Assembly (NCBI RefSeq): GCF_003568845.1
Contig: NZ_CP030126.1
Location: 3,331,501-3,395,500, forward strand
DNA length: 64,000 nucleotides
Source of the DNA: Indioceanicola profundi
Lineage (GTDB): Bacteria; Pseudomonadota; Alphaproteobacteria; Azospirillales; Azospirillaceae
Reading direction: 5' to 3'
The notes beneath the pieces are model-generated. The model was not told where the DNA came from, did not search any database, and was given only the letters and a program-made list of their open reading frames with translations. Positions 7,988 to 16,990 of this stretch are shown here, piece by piece; position 1 is the first letter of the stretch, and the number at the start of each line of letters is the position of its first letter. The position numbers were made by a program, and so were the translations under genes.

Positions 7988-8824
7988 CTATTCCCGCCCC
8001 GGCTCTCCCGCCCGGTACCAGAATCGAACGATAGCCAAGGCCAGGGCGGCGTAGGCGATATAGCCGATCAGGGTCAGCAGGGTTTCCGCCGGCGTGAACA
8101 TGCCGCCGTCGGACAGCAGCAGCGAGAACAGCAGCACCGGCGCCAGCACGGTATAGACCAGGGCAGCGCCATAGCCGGCGACGGCTCCGGACTTTCGCCA
8201 GCTCTCCACCAGCGCGCCCGGCCGGCCGAAGGCCACCGGCACCAGCCCGGGCAGCAGCCGGGCCAGCACGAAAGTCACCGCGGCATAGCCGATCAGCGTG
8301 CCGATGACCGCCATCAGTCCGGCCCCGAATCCGCCGGCCTCCGCGTCGCCGCCGCTCCCGACCCCGAAGGCCACGCCGCCCGCCCCGGCCAGGGTCATGG
8401 CGATGAAGCTCATCAGCATCACTGCGGGGATGGTGGCCAGCCCGACAAGGATGGACCAGCCGAAATAGCGGAATTCACTGGCTCCGAAGGCCGGCTCCAG
8501 GAAACCCGCCCCCGGCTCCCCTGTCATGGCCCAGCGGGTGGTCTGCACCATCAGGCGGATGGTGGCCCAGATGCTGAAGATTACCCAGGCCAGCAGGAAC
8601 CAGACGTTCCGCGCCACCCAGGCCTCCATCGCGGGGTCCCCGCCCTCCGCCATGGCATCCGCCGGAATGGGGTCGGTGACGCCGATCCAGAGTTGCAGGG
8701 CCAGGGCCAGCAGCAGCGGCACGCCGCCATGCCGCAGGAAGCGCCCCGGCTCCATCACCACGGCCGTCCAGGAAAGCGCCCCTTCCCGAACAGCCCCGCG
8801 CACGCTTCCCCCCAAATCGGCCAT
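7988..8824 (-). CDS. multi-pass membrane protein (Yip1-like)
   Basis: Predicted inner-membrane protein of 278 aa with about six hydrophobic segments, including VWFLLAWVIFSIW, a central one ending in LMSFIAMTL, and a C-terminal one containing TLIGYIAYAALALAIV. A hydrophilic N-terminus of about 25 residues precedes the first. The arrangement, including an amphipathic GALVESWRKSG loop, resembles bacterial Yip1-domain proteins, but there is no diagnostic motif. The start at 8824 has AAGGAAA 11 nt upstream; an ATG at 8893 would add 23 residues. Convergent with the FG-GAP gene, 18 bp apart. Confidence 0.7.
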   Translation of the reverse strand: MADLGGSVRGAVREGALSWTAVVMEPGRFLRHGGVPLLLALALQLWIGVTDPIPADAMAEGGDPAMEAWVARNVWFLLAWVIFSIWATIRLMVQTTRWAMTGEPGAGFLEPAFGASEFRYFGWSILVGLATIPAVMLMSFIAMTLAGAGGVAFGVGSGGDAEAGGFGAGLMAVIGTLIGYAAVTFVLARLLPGLVPVAFGRPGALVESWRKSGAVAGYGAALVYTVLAPVLLFSLLLSDGGMFTPAETLLTLIGYIAYAALALAIVRFWYRAGEPGRE

Positions 8825-8930
8825 CGCCCGGTCCGTTTCCTTGTTCCGCTTTGCGCGAAAGTGGGGCGGGAGACCTGCTGGATCAACCGCCATTCCGCCG
8901 CACGCCTCAGCCGTCCGGCGTAGCGCCGTC

Positions 8931-9674
8931 TCAGTACACGATGATCAGCCGCACCGGGATGGTCCAGCGGTCGCCCGATTCGTTCAGGCCGGCAAGGCCG
9001 AGCGGGGCGAGGGTGGAGTCGTCGTCCTTCAGCTCGAACTCGTATTGCAACCCGGTCTCCAGCCCCAGCGCCACGCCGCGGAAATTGTTCCGCCAGCCGA
9101 AGGTGAAGCCCACCGTGGGGACCCAACTGCTGTCGTAGAACCGGCTCTCCACGCTGTCTGGCAGGCCCAGGGCGGGCAGACCGGCGGAGGTGAAGGTGGC
9201 GTCGATGGATTCGACATACCGCACCCCGCCATTGACGGCGACATAGGGGAAGAAGCCGGTTCCGACCTCGAAATAACGCCGGTAATAGGCTGCGGCCGTA
9301 TAGGCTTGGTAATCGTCGAATTCGGCGGACAGCACATCCGTGCCCACAGTACCGATATCCAGCCCCTGGCCTTCCGCCGTGCTCCACCCCAGGGTCAGGC
9401 CGATCTGGCTGCGGGAATCCAGGCCCAGGGCGATGTCGGCCTGGACGTTGAGCGTATAATCGTAGACATCGCCCCAGTCGCGCGACTCGACGGCGACCGG
9501 ACCGGCGACGCCGCCGCCATGGAACTGGCTGCCCAGGTCGAACTCCGGGCCGCCGGTGATGGCGAAGGCGATTTCCCCCGCCGCGGGCAGGCGGCTGTCC
9601 TGCGCCAGGGCCGGGCCGGCGCCGAGACCGAGGGTGAGCAGCGCCAGCGCGCCGAGGCGGTGCGGGTGGGTCAT
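8931..9674 (-). CDS. outer-membrane beta-barrel protein
   Basis: 247 aa with a clear Sec signal peptide (hydrophobic core LGALALLTLGLGAG, cleavage after ALA at about 24/25). The mature part has alternating short hydrophobic strands rich in Gly and aromatic residues (GVRYVES, TVGFTFGWRNNF, GLQYEFEL) and ends in the hydrophobic strand VRLIIVY, typical of a beta-barrel. No family assigned. Likely located in the outer membrane. The divergent dipeptide epimerase starts 163 bp away, leaving room for two promoters. Confidence 0.75.
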   Translation of the reverse strand: MTHPHRLGALALLTLGLGAGPALAQDSRLPAAGEIAFAITGGPEFDLGSQFHGGGVAGPVAVESRDWGDVYDYTLNVQADIALGLDSRSQIGLTLGWSTAEGQGLDIGTVGTDVLSAEFDDYQAYTAAAYYRRYFEVGTGFFPYVAVNGGVRYVESIDATFTSAGLPALGLPDSVESRFYDSSWVPTVGFTFGWRNNFRGVALGLETGLQYEFELKDDDSTLAPLGLAGLNESGDRWTIPVRLIIVY

Positions 9675-9837
9675 GTCCAGGGCTTTCCTGCGTGGTTGTC
9701 CGTCATGAACGCCCCATCAGACGGGATCGGCGCATCCGACGCCATTCCCCATCCGGCCTGCCCCTTTGGTGAAGGCGTGGGATCGGCTAGCTTGGCAGGC
9801 TGTTGGTCCAGCCCAGTCCACCCGGAGCCCACCACCC

Positions 9838-10848
9838 ATGCCGCGCCCTGTTCCCGACGCCCTGCGCACCCTGACCGTCAGCGTGGAGAGTTTTCCCATC
9901 CGCGGGACCTTCCGCATCTCCCGCGGGTCGAAGACCGAGGCGCGGGTGGTGGCGGCGGAGATCACCGACGGCAGCGTCACCGGCCGGGGCGAATGCGTGC
10001 CCTATGCCCGCTATGGCGAGACGGTGGAGGAGGTGGCGGAGAGGATCGCCGCCCTGGCGGAGGATGTGGCGAACGGCATGGACCGGGACGGGCTGCAGGC
10101 CGTGCTGCCGCCGGGTGCTGCCCGCAACGCGCTGGACTGCGCCTTCTGGGACCTGGAGGCCAAGCTGACCGGCGTGCCGGCCTGGCAGATCGCCGATCTG
10201 GCGGACCCGCCCGGCCCGGTCAGCACCGCCTTCACCCTGTCCATCGACACGCCCGACGCCATGCGGCAGGCGGCGGCCGGATCGGCGGCCAAGCCGCTGC
10301 TGAAGCTGAAGCTGGCCGGGGACGGGCTGGACCTGGAGCGGGTGCGGGCGGTGCGGGAGGGGGCGCCCCGGTCCCGCCTGATGGTGGACGCCAATGAGGG
10401 TTGGACCCTGGACGATCTGGACCGCCTAGCCCCGGAGTTCCATGCCATGGGCGTGGAGATGATCGAGCAGCCGCTGCCCGCGGCGGACGACGACGCCCTG
10501 TTGGGGTGGCGCGGGCCGGTGAAGCTGGGGGCGGATGAGAGCGTGCACGGGCTGGACAGCCTGGACCGGCTGCGCGGCAAGTATCAGGTAGTCAACATCA
10601 AGCTGGACAAGACCGGCGGCCTGACCGAGGCGCTGGCCCTGAAGCAGGCGGCGGAGGCGGCCGGGCTGGAGGTGATGGTGGGCTGCATGGTCGCCACCTC
10701 CCTGGCCATGGCCCCGGCCATGCTGTTGGCGCAGGGAGCCGCCTGGGTGGATCTGGACGGGCCGCTGCTGCTGGCCCGCGACCGGGAGCCGGGGCTGCGC
10801 TATGACGGCACGACCGTCCACCCGCCGGAAGCGGAGCTTTGGGGATAG
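9838..10848 (+). CDS. dipeptide epimerase (enolase superfamily, L-Ala-D/L-Glu epimerase type)
   Basis: Epimerises the alpha carbon of acidic dipeptides such as L-Ala-D-Glu, a murein-recycling product; in some alphaproteobacteria relatives act on N-acetyl-D-glutamate. Enolase-superfamily features: the KLK motif with catalytic Lys158, metal ligands Asp184 (DANEGW), Glu210 (EQPLP) and Asp233 (ADES), and the opposing base Lys255 in NIKLDKTGG. Length 336 aa is normal. The ATG at 9838 has GGAG 14 nt upstream; an ATG at 9766 adds 24 residues of poor homology. It ends 7 bp before a convergent gene. Exact substrate not determinable. Confidence 0.88.
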   Translation: MPRPVPDALRTLTVSVESFPIRGTFRISRGSKTEARVVAAEITDGSVTGRGECVPYARYGETVEEVAERIAALAEDVANGMDRDGLQAVLPPGAARNALDCAFWDLEAKLTGVPAWQIADLADPPGPVSTAFTLSIDTPDAMRQAAAGSAAKPLLKLKLAGDGLDLERVRAVREGAPRSRLMVDANEGWTLDDLDRLAPEFHAMGVEMIEQPLPAADDDALLGWRGPVKLGADESVHGLDSLDRLRGKYQVVNIKLDKTGGLTEALALKQAAEAAGLEVMVGCMVATSLAMAPAMLLAQGAAWVDLDGPLLLARDREPGLRYDGTTVHPPEAELWG

Positions 10849-10855
10849 GGGCGGG

Positions 10856-11275
10856 TCAGCCCACGATCAGGGAAACGATCAGAACGTCCTGCACCTGCCG
10901 GCCCACCACGTCCTGGGAGATGCGCAGGATGCGGGTCTTCAGAGCCTGCGCCCCCTCGGCCCCCACGCGGCCCCCGTGGCCCAGCGGCAGGTCCCAGCCT
11001 TCCCGCAGGATGGTGCCCACCAGCTTGGGCTGGAGCGCCTGCACGGACTCCTTGCTGGTCGGCAGGTCCAGCACCAGATCGGCGACCACCCGCGCATAGG
11101 TGAAGGGACCCGTCTCCGCCACCGGCAGCATGAGGGGGGTGAGCCGGAAGTGGTTGTCCGGCGGGCGGATAGCCGCCGCCAACGCCGGCAAGGGCGCTCC
11201 CAGCAGGCCGGCCGCGGGGGCAAGGGCCAGCATCCGCAGCAGGCGGCGCCGGAACGGCTGGGCAGGGCTGGGCAT
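10856..11275 (-). CDS. exported hypothetical protein, possible Tat substrate
   Basis: 139 aa from the ATG at 11275 (an ATG at 11311 and a TTG at 11347 are alternatives). The N-terminus RRRLLRMLALAP followed by Ala-rich residues and ALA fits a twin-arginine or Sec signal. The mature part is about 100 aa; the segments DLVLDLPTSKESVQALQPKL and RILRISQDVVGRQVQDVLI have a weak FliL-like flavour, but no flagellar genes are nearby. Function unknown. Confidence 0.6.
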   Translation of the reverse strand: MPSPAQPFRRRLLRMLALAPAAGLLGAPLPALAAAIRPPDNHFRLTPLMLPVAETGPFTYARVVADLVLDLPTSKESVQALQPKLVGTILREGWDLPLGHGGRVGAEGAQALKTRILRISQDVVGRQVQDVLIVSLIVG

Positions 11276-11374
11276 TGTCACGGAAAGACCGGCAAGCTGT
11301 GGTCGGGCCATATCGAAAGTGTTATGGCCGTTGACGGGCCCGGTCAACGCCCATCATGCCCGCCGATGCCGATG

Positions 11375-11761
11375 TCACCGCCTCGGCGGGGCGGGCGGAG
11401 CCGCGGAGGCGGATGTCAACTGCCGCCAGCGCCACACGGAAAACGCCCCCAGGACCAGGGCGAAGAACAGGGCGCCGTGCAGGGTCAGAAGCACCGCCAT
11501 CGCGGCCATGCAGGCAAGGGAGGTGACGTCCCAGAGCTGGCGCTGGCCGATCCGGACCAGTTGCATGCCCGAAATGGCGCTGGTGCCGATGCCCAGCAGC
11601 AGCGCGAGCAGCACGGCGGCGGTTTCCTCCGCCCCCATATCCAGCGTGGAGGCGCGGAGCAGGGTCGCAGCCAGGATTGCATCGCCGGCGATCTTCAGCG
11701 CGACAGGGTTCAGGGGAAACCGGTTCCCCTTGGCTCCTTGCTTGTCGTCCAACACGTTCAT
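11375..11761 (-). CDS. small integral membrane protein
   Basis: Unrecognised 128-aa protein. After a charged N-terminus come about four hydrophobic segments (IAGDAILAATLL, AAVLLALLLGIGTSAISG, SLACMAAMAVLLTL, ALFFALVLGAFSVW) and a Pro/Arg tail. The ATG at 11761 has GGGAAAG about 9 nt upstream; an upstream ATG at 11881 would add 40 residues without membrane character. Divergent from the secreted protein gene at 11949. Confidence 0.6.
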   Translation of the reverse strand: MNVLDDKQGAKGNRFPLNPVALKIAGDAILAATLLRASTLDMGAEETAAVLLALLLGIGTSAISGMQLVRIGQRQLWDVTSLACMAAMAVLLTLHGALFFALVLGAFSVWRWRQLTSASAAPPAPPRR

Positions 11762-11948
11762 TCCGCAGCTTTCCCACTCGTTCAGGGCCGTTTCCGGCCC
11801 ATCCCTCATATGGTCGCGGCGGCCATCCCCTGCAACCACCGGCGAGGTCGGCAAGGGCGGGCGGAACAGCGCATTAACCATACTGAAAGAGCTACGGCAT
11901 CACTCTCCCGGATATCCCATTTTTGCCCTGGAGAGGAGCCGGTCTCCC

Positions 11949-12656
11949 ATGCGGACCCGCACAGCCCTGCGCCTGATCGGACTCGTCGCGGCCGGTTTCC
12001 TGCTGATTGCCGCCACGCCGGGCTCGGCTGGCCCTGGGCAGGGCCCCCAGCCGACCTGGCGCGTCAGTTGTCCGGAGCGGCCGGCGGACAACGGCGCACG
12101 TTTCTGCACCGTCACGGCGCGCGCCTCCGTTCTGGACAATCGCGGCATCCGCCGGCCCGCCGATGTGATCCTGCATGTGGATGGCCGCTGCACCAGCCTG
12201 CATGCGGATCTTCCCACCGAGCTGGATGAGGGCCGGCCGGCATGGCTCCAGGTGGACGATGGGACAGCCCAGCCCTTCTACCGCCCGGCGGAGCTGCGTC
12301 ATCTGGCCGATGCGCTGGATGCCAGGAAGCCGCCGCAGCGCAGCGTAGCGCCGGAGCTGGCGGGCTTCTGGCGGGAGGTGCAGACCGGTGCGATGGGCGG
12401 GGCCGATGCGGCGACGACGGAACTGATCTCCCGCTTTGCGCGGTTGAAGGAAGGGCGGAAGCTGGGCATCGGCTGCGAAACCACGGCGCGGCTGCTGCCG
12501 GCGCTGCTGGCCGGGCGGGAACTGCGTCTTGGCTACCATGCCGCCTCCAGAGGTCCGGCCGAGCCCTACCATTGGGCGCTCCGCGACCGGAGGGAGGTGC
12601 TTGTCCGCCTGGGTGACCTCCGCCCGGCATTGGATTCGCTCCCGCCGCTCCGCTAG
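11949..12656 (+). CDS. secreted hypothetical protein
   Basis: 235 aa. ATG at 11949 is preceded by GAGAGGAG. The N-terminus (RTALRLIGLVAAGFLLIAA, then an Ala-Gly cleavage region near 27) is a signal peptide. The mature protein has two N-terminal cysteines (VSCPE, FCTV) about 15 residues apart plus further cysteines (DGRC, GCET), suggesting disulphides in the periplasm. The WRVSCP start is faintly like IalB-type proteins, too weak to assign. Confidence 0.65.
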   Translation: MRTRTALRLIGLVAAGFLLIAATPGSAGPGQGPQPTWRVSCPERPADNGARFCTVTARASVLDNRGIRRPADVILHVDGRCTSLHADLPTELDEGRPAWLQVDDGTAQPFYRPAELRHLADALDARKPPQRSVAPELAGFWREVQTGAMGGADAATTELISRFARLKEGRKLGIGCETTARLLPALLAGRELRLGYHAASRGPAEPYHWALRDRREVLVRLGDLRPALDSLPPLR

Positions 12657-12743
12657 GCTGCCGACGGGAGCGCGCCGATCCATTCTTGCGGGCGCGGCTG
12701 TTTATCCTTTGCAGCAGGATACCCGTGGCGGGAAGGGGGAGGT

Positions 12744-13514
12744 GTGGGCCTATTCCGGTTCCGGTGGAGGCGAAAGGGCGCGTCGGACGACGCTCCGGCC
12801 AGCGTGCCCGCCGGCCAGCGCATCTATGCCATCGGCGACATCCATGGCCGCTCGGACCTTCTGGATCTGCTGATGCGGCGGATCTCCGCCGATGCGCGCA
12901 CGGCAGCCCGCGGCCTCCAGCACACGCTCGTTTTCCTGGGCGACTATGTGGACCGTGGGCAGGACAGCGCCGGCGTGCTGGAACGGTTGTCCGCCGGGCC
13001 GCCGCCGGGGTTCGGCATGGTCTGCCTGCGCGGCAACCACGAAGCGGTGATGCAGCGGTTCCTGACCGACCACTCGGTCGGGCCGGCCTGGCTGAGCTTC
13101 GGCGGCGTGGAAACGCTGGCCAGCTACGGCATCCGACCGCGTCCCGATCTGGACCAGGAGCGGTGGCTGCCCATCGCCCGCTCCGAACTCGCCCGCACCC
13201 TGCCCCAGCCGCACCATGCGTTCCTGCAAGGACTGAGGCTGCATCTGCGCGTGGGCGGCTACCTGTTCGTTCATGCCGGCATCCGGCCCGGCGTGAAGCT
13301 GGAACGGCAGAAGCCGGAAGATCTGCTGTGGATTCGGGATGCATTCCTGGACAGCACGGCCCGCCACGGCATGACCGTCGTGCATGGCCATACGGTGGTG
13401 CGCGAACCGGAGGTGCGGCCCAACCGCATCGGCATCGACACCGGCGCCTATGCCTCCGGCCGGCTGACCTGCCTGGTTCTGGAAGGCACGGAGCGGCGTT
13501 TCCTGACCACCTGA
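12744..13514 (+). CDS. PP2A-type serine/threonine protein phosphatase (metallophosphoesterase)
   Basis: 256 aa, complete metallophosphoesterase signature: GDIHGR (Asp32, His34), GDYVDRG (Asp67), GNHE (Asn98, His99), then histidines in HAGIRPG and HGHTVV. This is the compact bacterial PrpA/lambda-phosphatase-like form that dephosphorylates proteins or symmetrical nucleotides. GTG start at 12744 with a GGGGGAGG ribosome-binding site just upstream. The basic FRFRWRRKG N-terminus precedes the catalytic core. It is followed 137 bp later by a hybrid histidine kinase, which may or may not be related. Confidence 0.9.
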   Translation: MGLFRFRWRRKGASDDAPASVPAGQRIYAIGDIHGRSDLLDLLMRRISADARTAARGLQHTLVFLGDYVDRGQDSAGVLERLSAGPPPGFGMVCLRGNHEAVMQRFLTDHSVGPAWLSFGGVETLASYGIRPRPDLDQERWLPIARSELARTLPQPHHAFLQGLRLHLRVGGYLFVHAGIRPGVKLERQKPEDLLWIRDAFLDSTARHGMTVVHGHTVVREPEVRPNRIGIDTGAYASGRLTCLVLEGTERRFLTT

Positions 13515-13651
13515 GATTCCTGCGGGCGGGGTGGTTCCGCACGGAGGAGTAGCCCAATCGTCAGGATACCGAAAGCGACTGTTCCAATTCCCATTCGAAA
13601 GAGATGTAATCTACGGCTGTTTGTTGATCCCGCTTCAGCCGGAGCCTTGTC

Positions 13652-14890
13652 TTGCGCTTCCTGCGCAATCTGTTCGGTCGTCGCACCCCGGCGACGCCCG
13701 TTGAGCCTTCCGCGCCACCAGCGGCGGAACAGCCGCCCCATGTCCCTGTTCCTCCACCCCCGCCGCCTCTCCCGGAACAGCCTGCGACCGTGCCGATGAA
13801 TCTGCTGACCAAGGCCAGCCACGACCTGCGCCAGCCTTTCCAGGCCATGCGCCTGTTCCTGCACCTGCTGGAATCGAAACTGACCGATCCCGGCCAGCAC
13901 GAACTGGCGCAAAGGCTGGAGCAGGCGCTGGATTCCGGCGAGGGGATGCTGAACAACCTTATCGAGATGAACGCGCTGGAGGTGGGCAAGCTGAAGCCCA
14001 ACCCGGTTGAGGTGGAACTCGGCTCCCTGATGGCGCGGCTGGGACAGGAGTTCGCGGCGGAGGCGGAGGCGAAGGGCCTGACGCTACGGGTGGTCCGCTC
14101 CACCGCCAGGGCGCGTACCGATGCCATGATGCTGGAGCGCATGCTGCGCCAGCTGCTGGTCAATGCCGTGCGGCATACGGAACAGGGCCGCGTGCTGCTG
14201 GGCGTGCGCCGCCGCGGGGCGGAGCTGGAAATCCAGGTGCTCGACACCGGTCCCGGCATCCCCGAAGACAAGCGGGAAGAGGTTTTCGCGCCCTTCGTCC
14301 GGCTTCCCGGGTCGGAGAAGCGTCAGGGTCTCGGCCTGGGCCTTGCCATCGTTCGGCGGTCGGCGGAAATGCTGGGCCATGGGGTCGAACTCCGTTCCCC
14401 GTCCGGCAAGGGCGCCTGCTTCGCGGTGCGGCTGCCGCCGGCCGACGGGGCGGCGGCGGAGAAGGCGGAAACGGTGCAGGCTGCACCGGCGACTGTCGCC
14501 GAGCCTGCGCTTCCGCTCCTGATCGCGGTTGCGGAGGACGATCGGCTCCAGCTCGCGGCTCTGGACGGCATGCTGCGGGAATGGAACCTGGAACCGGTGG
14601 CCGCCCCCACGCGGGAAGCGCTGATGGCGGCGCTGGCAAAGGCCGGACGCCCGCCGGCGCTGGTCGTCACCGATTACAGGCTGCCGGGCGGGGCATCCGG
14701 CCCCGACGTGATCCGGGATGTGCGCGCCGCCTACGGGGCCGGCATTCCCGGCCTGCTGCTGACCGGCGACAACCACCCGGACACGCTGGCGGAGGCCGAG
14801 GCGGCGGGGCTGGTGCTGGTGCAGAAACCGATCCACCCCGTGCGCCTGCGCCGCGCGGTGGATGCGGCGCTGGGCCGGACGAAACGGTAG
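13652..14890 (+). CDS. soluble hybrid histidine kinase/response regulator
   Basis: 412 aa. After a Pro-rich N-terminus (20-45) comes HisKA with His57 in the SHDLRQP H-box, an ATPase domain with QLLVNAVRH (N-box), LDTGPGIP and GLGLGLAIV (G-boxes), an Ala-rich linker, and a C-terminal receiver with acidic AEDD, phosphoacceptor Asp341 in VVTDYRLPGG and Lys in VQKP. There are no membrane segments and no PAS or other input domain, so the signal must come through a partner or the receiver. TTG start at 13652 with GGAG 8 nt upstream; a start at 13796 would remove the Pro-rich region. Confidence 0.88.
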   Translation: MRFLRNLFGRRTPATPVEPSAPPAAEQPPHVPVPPPPPPLPEQPATVPMNLLTKASHDLRQPFQAMRLFLHLLESKLTDPGQHELAQRLEQALDSGEGMLNNLIEMNALEVGKLKPNPVEVELGSLMARLGQEFAAEAEAKGLTLRVVRSTARARTDAMMLERMLRQLLVNAVRHTEQGRVLLGVRRRGAELEIQVLDTGPGIPEDKREEVFAPFVRLPGSEKRQGLGLGLAIVRRSAEMLGHGVELRSPSGKGACFAVRLPPADGAAAEKAETVQAAPATVAEPALPLLIAVAEDDRLQLAALDGMLREWNLEPVAAPTREALMAALAKAGRPPALVVTDYRLPGGASGPDVIRDVRAAYGAGIPGLLLTGDNHPDTLAEAEAAGLVLVQKPIHPVRLRRAVDAALGRTKR

Positions 14891-14911
14891 GCAGTACCCG
14901 GCCGCCCCGGA

Positions 14912-15397
14912 TCAGTCGCGGAAGTTCACGTATTGAAGGGGCTGCTCGATGTTCAGCCCCTTCACCATGGCGATGGCGGCCTGGAGATCGTCGATCTTCT
15001 TGCCGCTGACGCGCAGTTCGTCGCCCTGGATGGAGGCCTGGACCTTCATCTTGCTGTCCTTGATCGCCTTGACGATCTTCTTCGCAAGCTCCTGGTCGAT
15101 GCCCTGCTTGACCTTGACCACTTGGCGCATGGTCATGCCGCCGGCTTCCTGCTCCTTGCCCCAGTCGAGCGCGCCGGGGTCCAGCTTGCGGCGGACGAAA
15201 TAGCCCTTCAGCATTTCCTGGAGCTGCTCAAGCTTGGTCTTGTCCTCGGTCTGGATGGTGATTTCGTTCTCCTTGCGCTCGATCGTGGTCTTGGAACCCT
15301 TGAAGTCGAAGCGGTTGGACACCTCGCGCAGCACGCCGTCGATGGCGTTCTGCACCTCGGCGAGTTCGGTTTTGGAGACGATGTCGAAGGAGGGCAT
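14912..15397 (-). CDS. yajQ: YajQ family nucleotide-binding protein
   Basis: 161 aa, full-length YajQ/DUF520, a pair of ferredoxin-like domains. Highly characteristic segments: MPSFDIVSK at the start, FDFKGSK, the central KVKQGI, and the C-terminal LQYVNFRD. Members bind nucleic acids or cyclic di-GMP (shown in Xanthomonas). Cytoplasmic. Convergent with the kinase gene, 21 bp apart. Confidence 0.95.
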   Translation of the reverse strand: MPSFDIVSKTELAEVQNAIDGVLREVSNRFDFKGSKTTIERKENEITIQTEDKTKLEQLQEMLKGYFVRRKLDPGALDWGKEQEAGGMTMRQVVKVKQGIDQELAKKIVKAIKDSKMKVQASIQGDELRVSGKKIDDLQAAIAMVKGLNIEQPLQYVNFRD

Positions 15398-15655
15398 GGG
15401 CGGCTCTCATCCAGTCCGGCAGTGAAAATCGGCGCGGAGACTAGCAAAGCCGGCGGCGATGCGCACGCCCGCAACATGCATCAGCGCCGACATCCGGACC
15501 GGCTGTCCTGCGCGCGGATAGGTCCGGAAAGCCGGGCGGCAAGCTCGCAGGCGCCTGCGGCCCGCGGGTAGCCGCCCCCCGCGAATCGCAGGAACCCCTT
15601 TCCCAGGCCTCTGTTGAGCGGGTCGCGACGATCCCAACAAAAGGGGCCACGAACA

Positions 15656-16462
15656 ATGAGCAACTATTCAACCGGGCAGGAAGCCGATCGCTACGGCGCC
15701 GATGTCTACGGCACGTCCGACTATGGCGATGGATACCGCAGCCGGGACTATGACAGCAATGGCGGCATGCAGTCCCGCCGGCGCGGCCAGGGCACCGGCG
15801 CGGCCTACCAGATGGCGCCGATGGTGGTCGGCGGTCTGATGGCGGCACTCGGCCTGAAGCGGGGCGGCTGGCTTGGCTACGGCATCGCCCTGGCTGGCCT
15901 GGGCGTCATGCAGCAGAGCTTCAGCGGCCGTTCGGACGTCTATGAGTGGATCGGCATGGGCGACAAGGTCGACCATGAGAGCCGGGCCGTCACGGTCAGC
16001 CACGCGGTCACCATCGACAAGCCGGCCAGCGAGCTCTACGCCTACTGGCGCGACTTCTCCAACCTGTCGAACTTCATGGAGAACCTGGAGCGGATCGAGG
16101 TGATCGACCGCGACCATTCCCGCTGGACCGCCAAGGGTCCGGCCGGCATGACCGTCTCCTGGGAGGCTGAGGTCACCGACGACCGCCCGGACAGCCGCAT
16201 CGCCTGGCGCTCCAAGCCGGGCGCGGACGTGCCGAACTGGGGCCATGTGGAATTCCGTCCGGCCCCGCGCGGCGGCACCGAAGTCCATGCCGTCATCCGG
16301 TACGAGCCGCCCGCCGGCATGCTGGGCCGCGCGGTCGCCAAGATGCTGGGCCGCGAGCCGCAGCAGCAGATGAAGGACGACCTCGCCCGCTTCAAGCGGA
16401 TGATGGAGACCGGGCAGGGCAGCCTGCACGCCTCCAACTCCATGGCCGGCGCCTACAGGTAA
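15656..16462 (+). CDS. SRPBCC/polyketide-cyclase-like protein with membrane segment
   Basis: 268 aa. Residues 1-45 are a Tyr/Gly/Ser/Asp-rich low-complexity tail. Next is a hydrophobic Gly-rich region (about 52-85) that probably inserts in the membrane, then an SRPBCC domain (about 110-245) recognisable from AVTIDKPASELYAYWRDFSN, WTAKGPAG and HVEFRPAPRG. Proteins of this layout (COG5637) are common in Proteobacteria as general-stress membrane proteins of unknown ligand. The ATG at 15656 follows AAAAGGGG. Confidence 0.8.
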   Translation: MSNYSTGQEADRYGADVYGTSDYGDGYRSRDYDSNGGMQSRRRGQGTGAAYQMAPMVVGGLMAALGLKRGGWLGYGIALAGLGVMQQSFSGRSDVYEWIGMGDKVDHESRAVTVSHAVTIDKPASELYAYWRDFSNLSNFMENLERIEVIDRDHSRWTAKGPAGMTVSWEAEVTDDRPDSRIAWRSKPGADVPNWGHVEFRPAPRGGTEVHAVIRYEPPAGMLGRAVAKMLGREPQQQMKDDLARFKRMMETGQGSLHASNSMAGAYR

Positions 16463-16549
16463 GGTCGAACGGCGGGACGGGCCATGGTCCGTCCCGGCCT
16501 TCTGGAACAGCCTGTGCCAGATACGGCCCGCCTTTGGAGTGGAACGTCC

Positions 16550-16780
16550 ATGCCGACCATCGTCTATGCCTACCAGGGTGCGCGCGACCAGGCGCTTGAA
16601 CAGGAGATACTGGACGAGTTCGACGGCGCCCGATGCGTGACCGCCACGCCCAACATGCAGGGAATGGTGGAGGTGACGCTGGAGCTGCCGGCCGGGCAGG
16701 AGCTGGATGCCGTGCACCGCCTGCGCGCCTGGCCGCGCATCGTGGATGCGGCCCGCGGTTCCTTCGGCGAAGGGGCCTGA
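16550..16780 (+). CDS. small hypothetical protein, 76 aa
   Basis: Unrecognised small soluble protein starting MPTIVYAYQG with GGAGTGG upstream. It looks like a compact alpha/beta fold (YAYQG strand, a helix, VEVTLELP strand, a helix, WPRI). It lies 87 bp after the SRPBCC gene, past the hairpin at 16474-16496, so may be co-transcribed. An upstream in-frame start at 16484 is less likely. Confidence 0.55.
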   Translation: MPTIVYAYQGARDQALEQEILDEFDGARCVTATPNMQGMVEVTLELPAGQELDAVHRLRAWPRIVDAARGSFGEGA

Positions 16781-16923
16781 CCGGCCCCAGGTCTTGCGCC
16801 AGCGCGCCTTCATCCCCATTTCCAGCATGAAACGGGGAGAACGGGAGAGTAGCTGCTGAAAGTCCCAAGAAGTTCAAGGGTTTTTATCGGGCGAGGCATC
16901 GGTGGGTGCGAGTCCGATTCCTG

Positions 16924-16951
16924 TTGAATCCTGGGGCGCTTCTCCCAATAT
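16924..16951 (+). promoter_or_regulatory. putative sigma-70 promoter of the Bax-inhibitor-1 gene
   Basis: TTGAAT at 16924-16929 and CAATAT at 16946-16951, 16 bp apart, about 40 bp before the start codon, in an otherwise GC-rich region. Match by eye only. Confidence 0.35.
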
Positions 16952-16990
16952 CAAGTTCTGACCTCCAACATTGCATGTCGGGGACGTTCC

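Noticed and set aside
7988-8893. Start of the Yip1-like protein at 8893
   Set aside because: The downstream ATG at 8824 has an AAGGAAA site, and the extra 23 residues are not hydrophobic or conserved-looking.
16850-16930. A tRNA-like GTGCGAGTCCGATTCC segment upstream of the BI-1 gene
   Set aside because: There is no complementary acceptor stem or anticodon arm; only a short resemblance to a T-loop.
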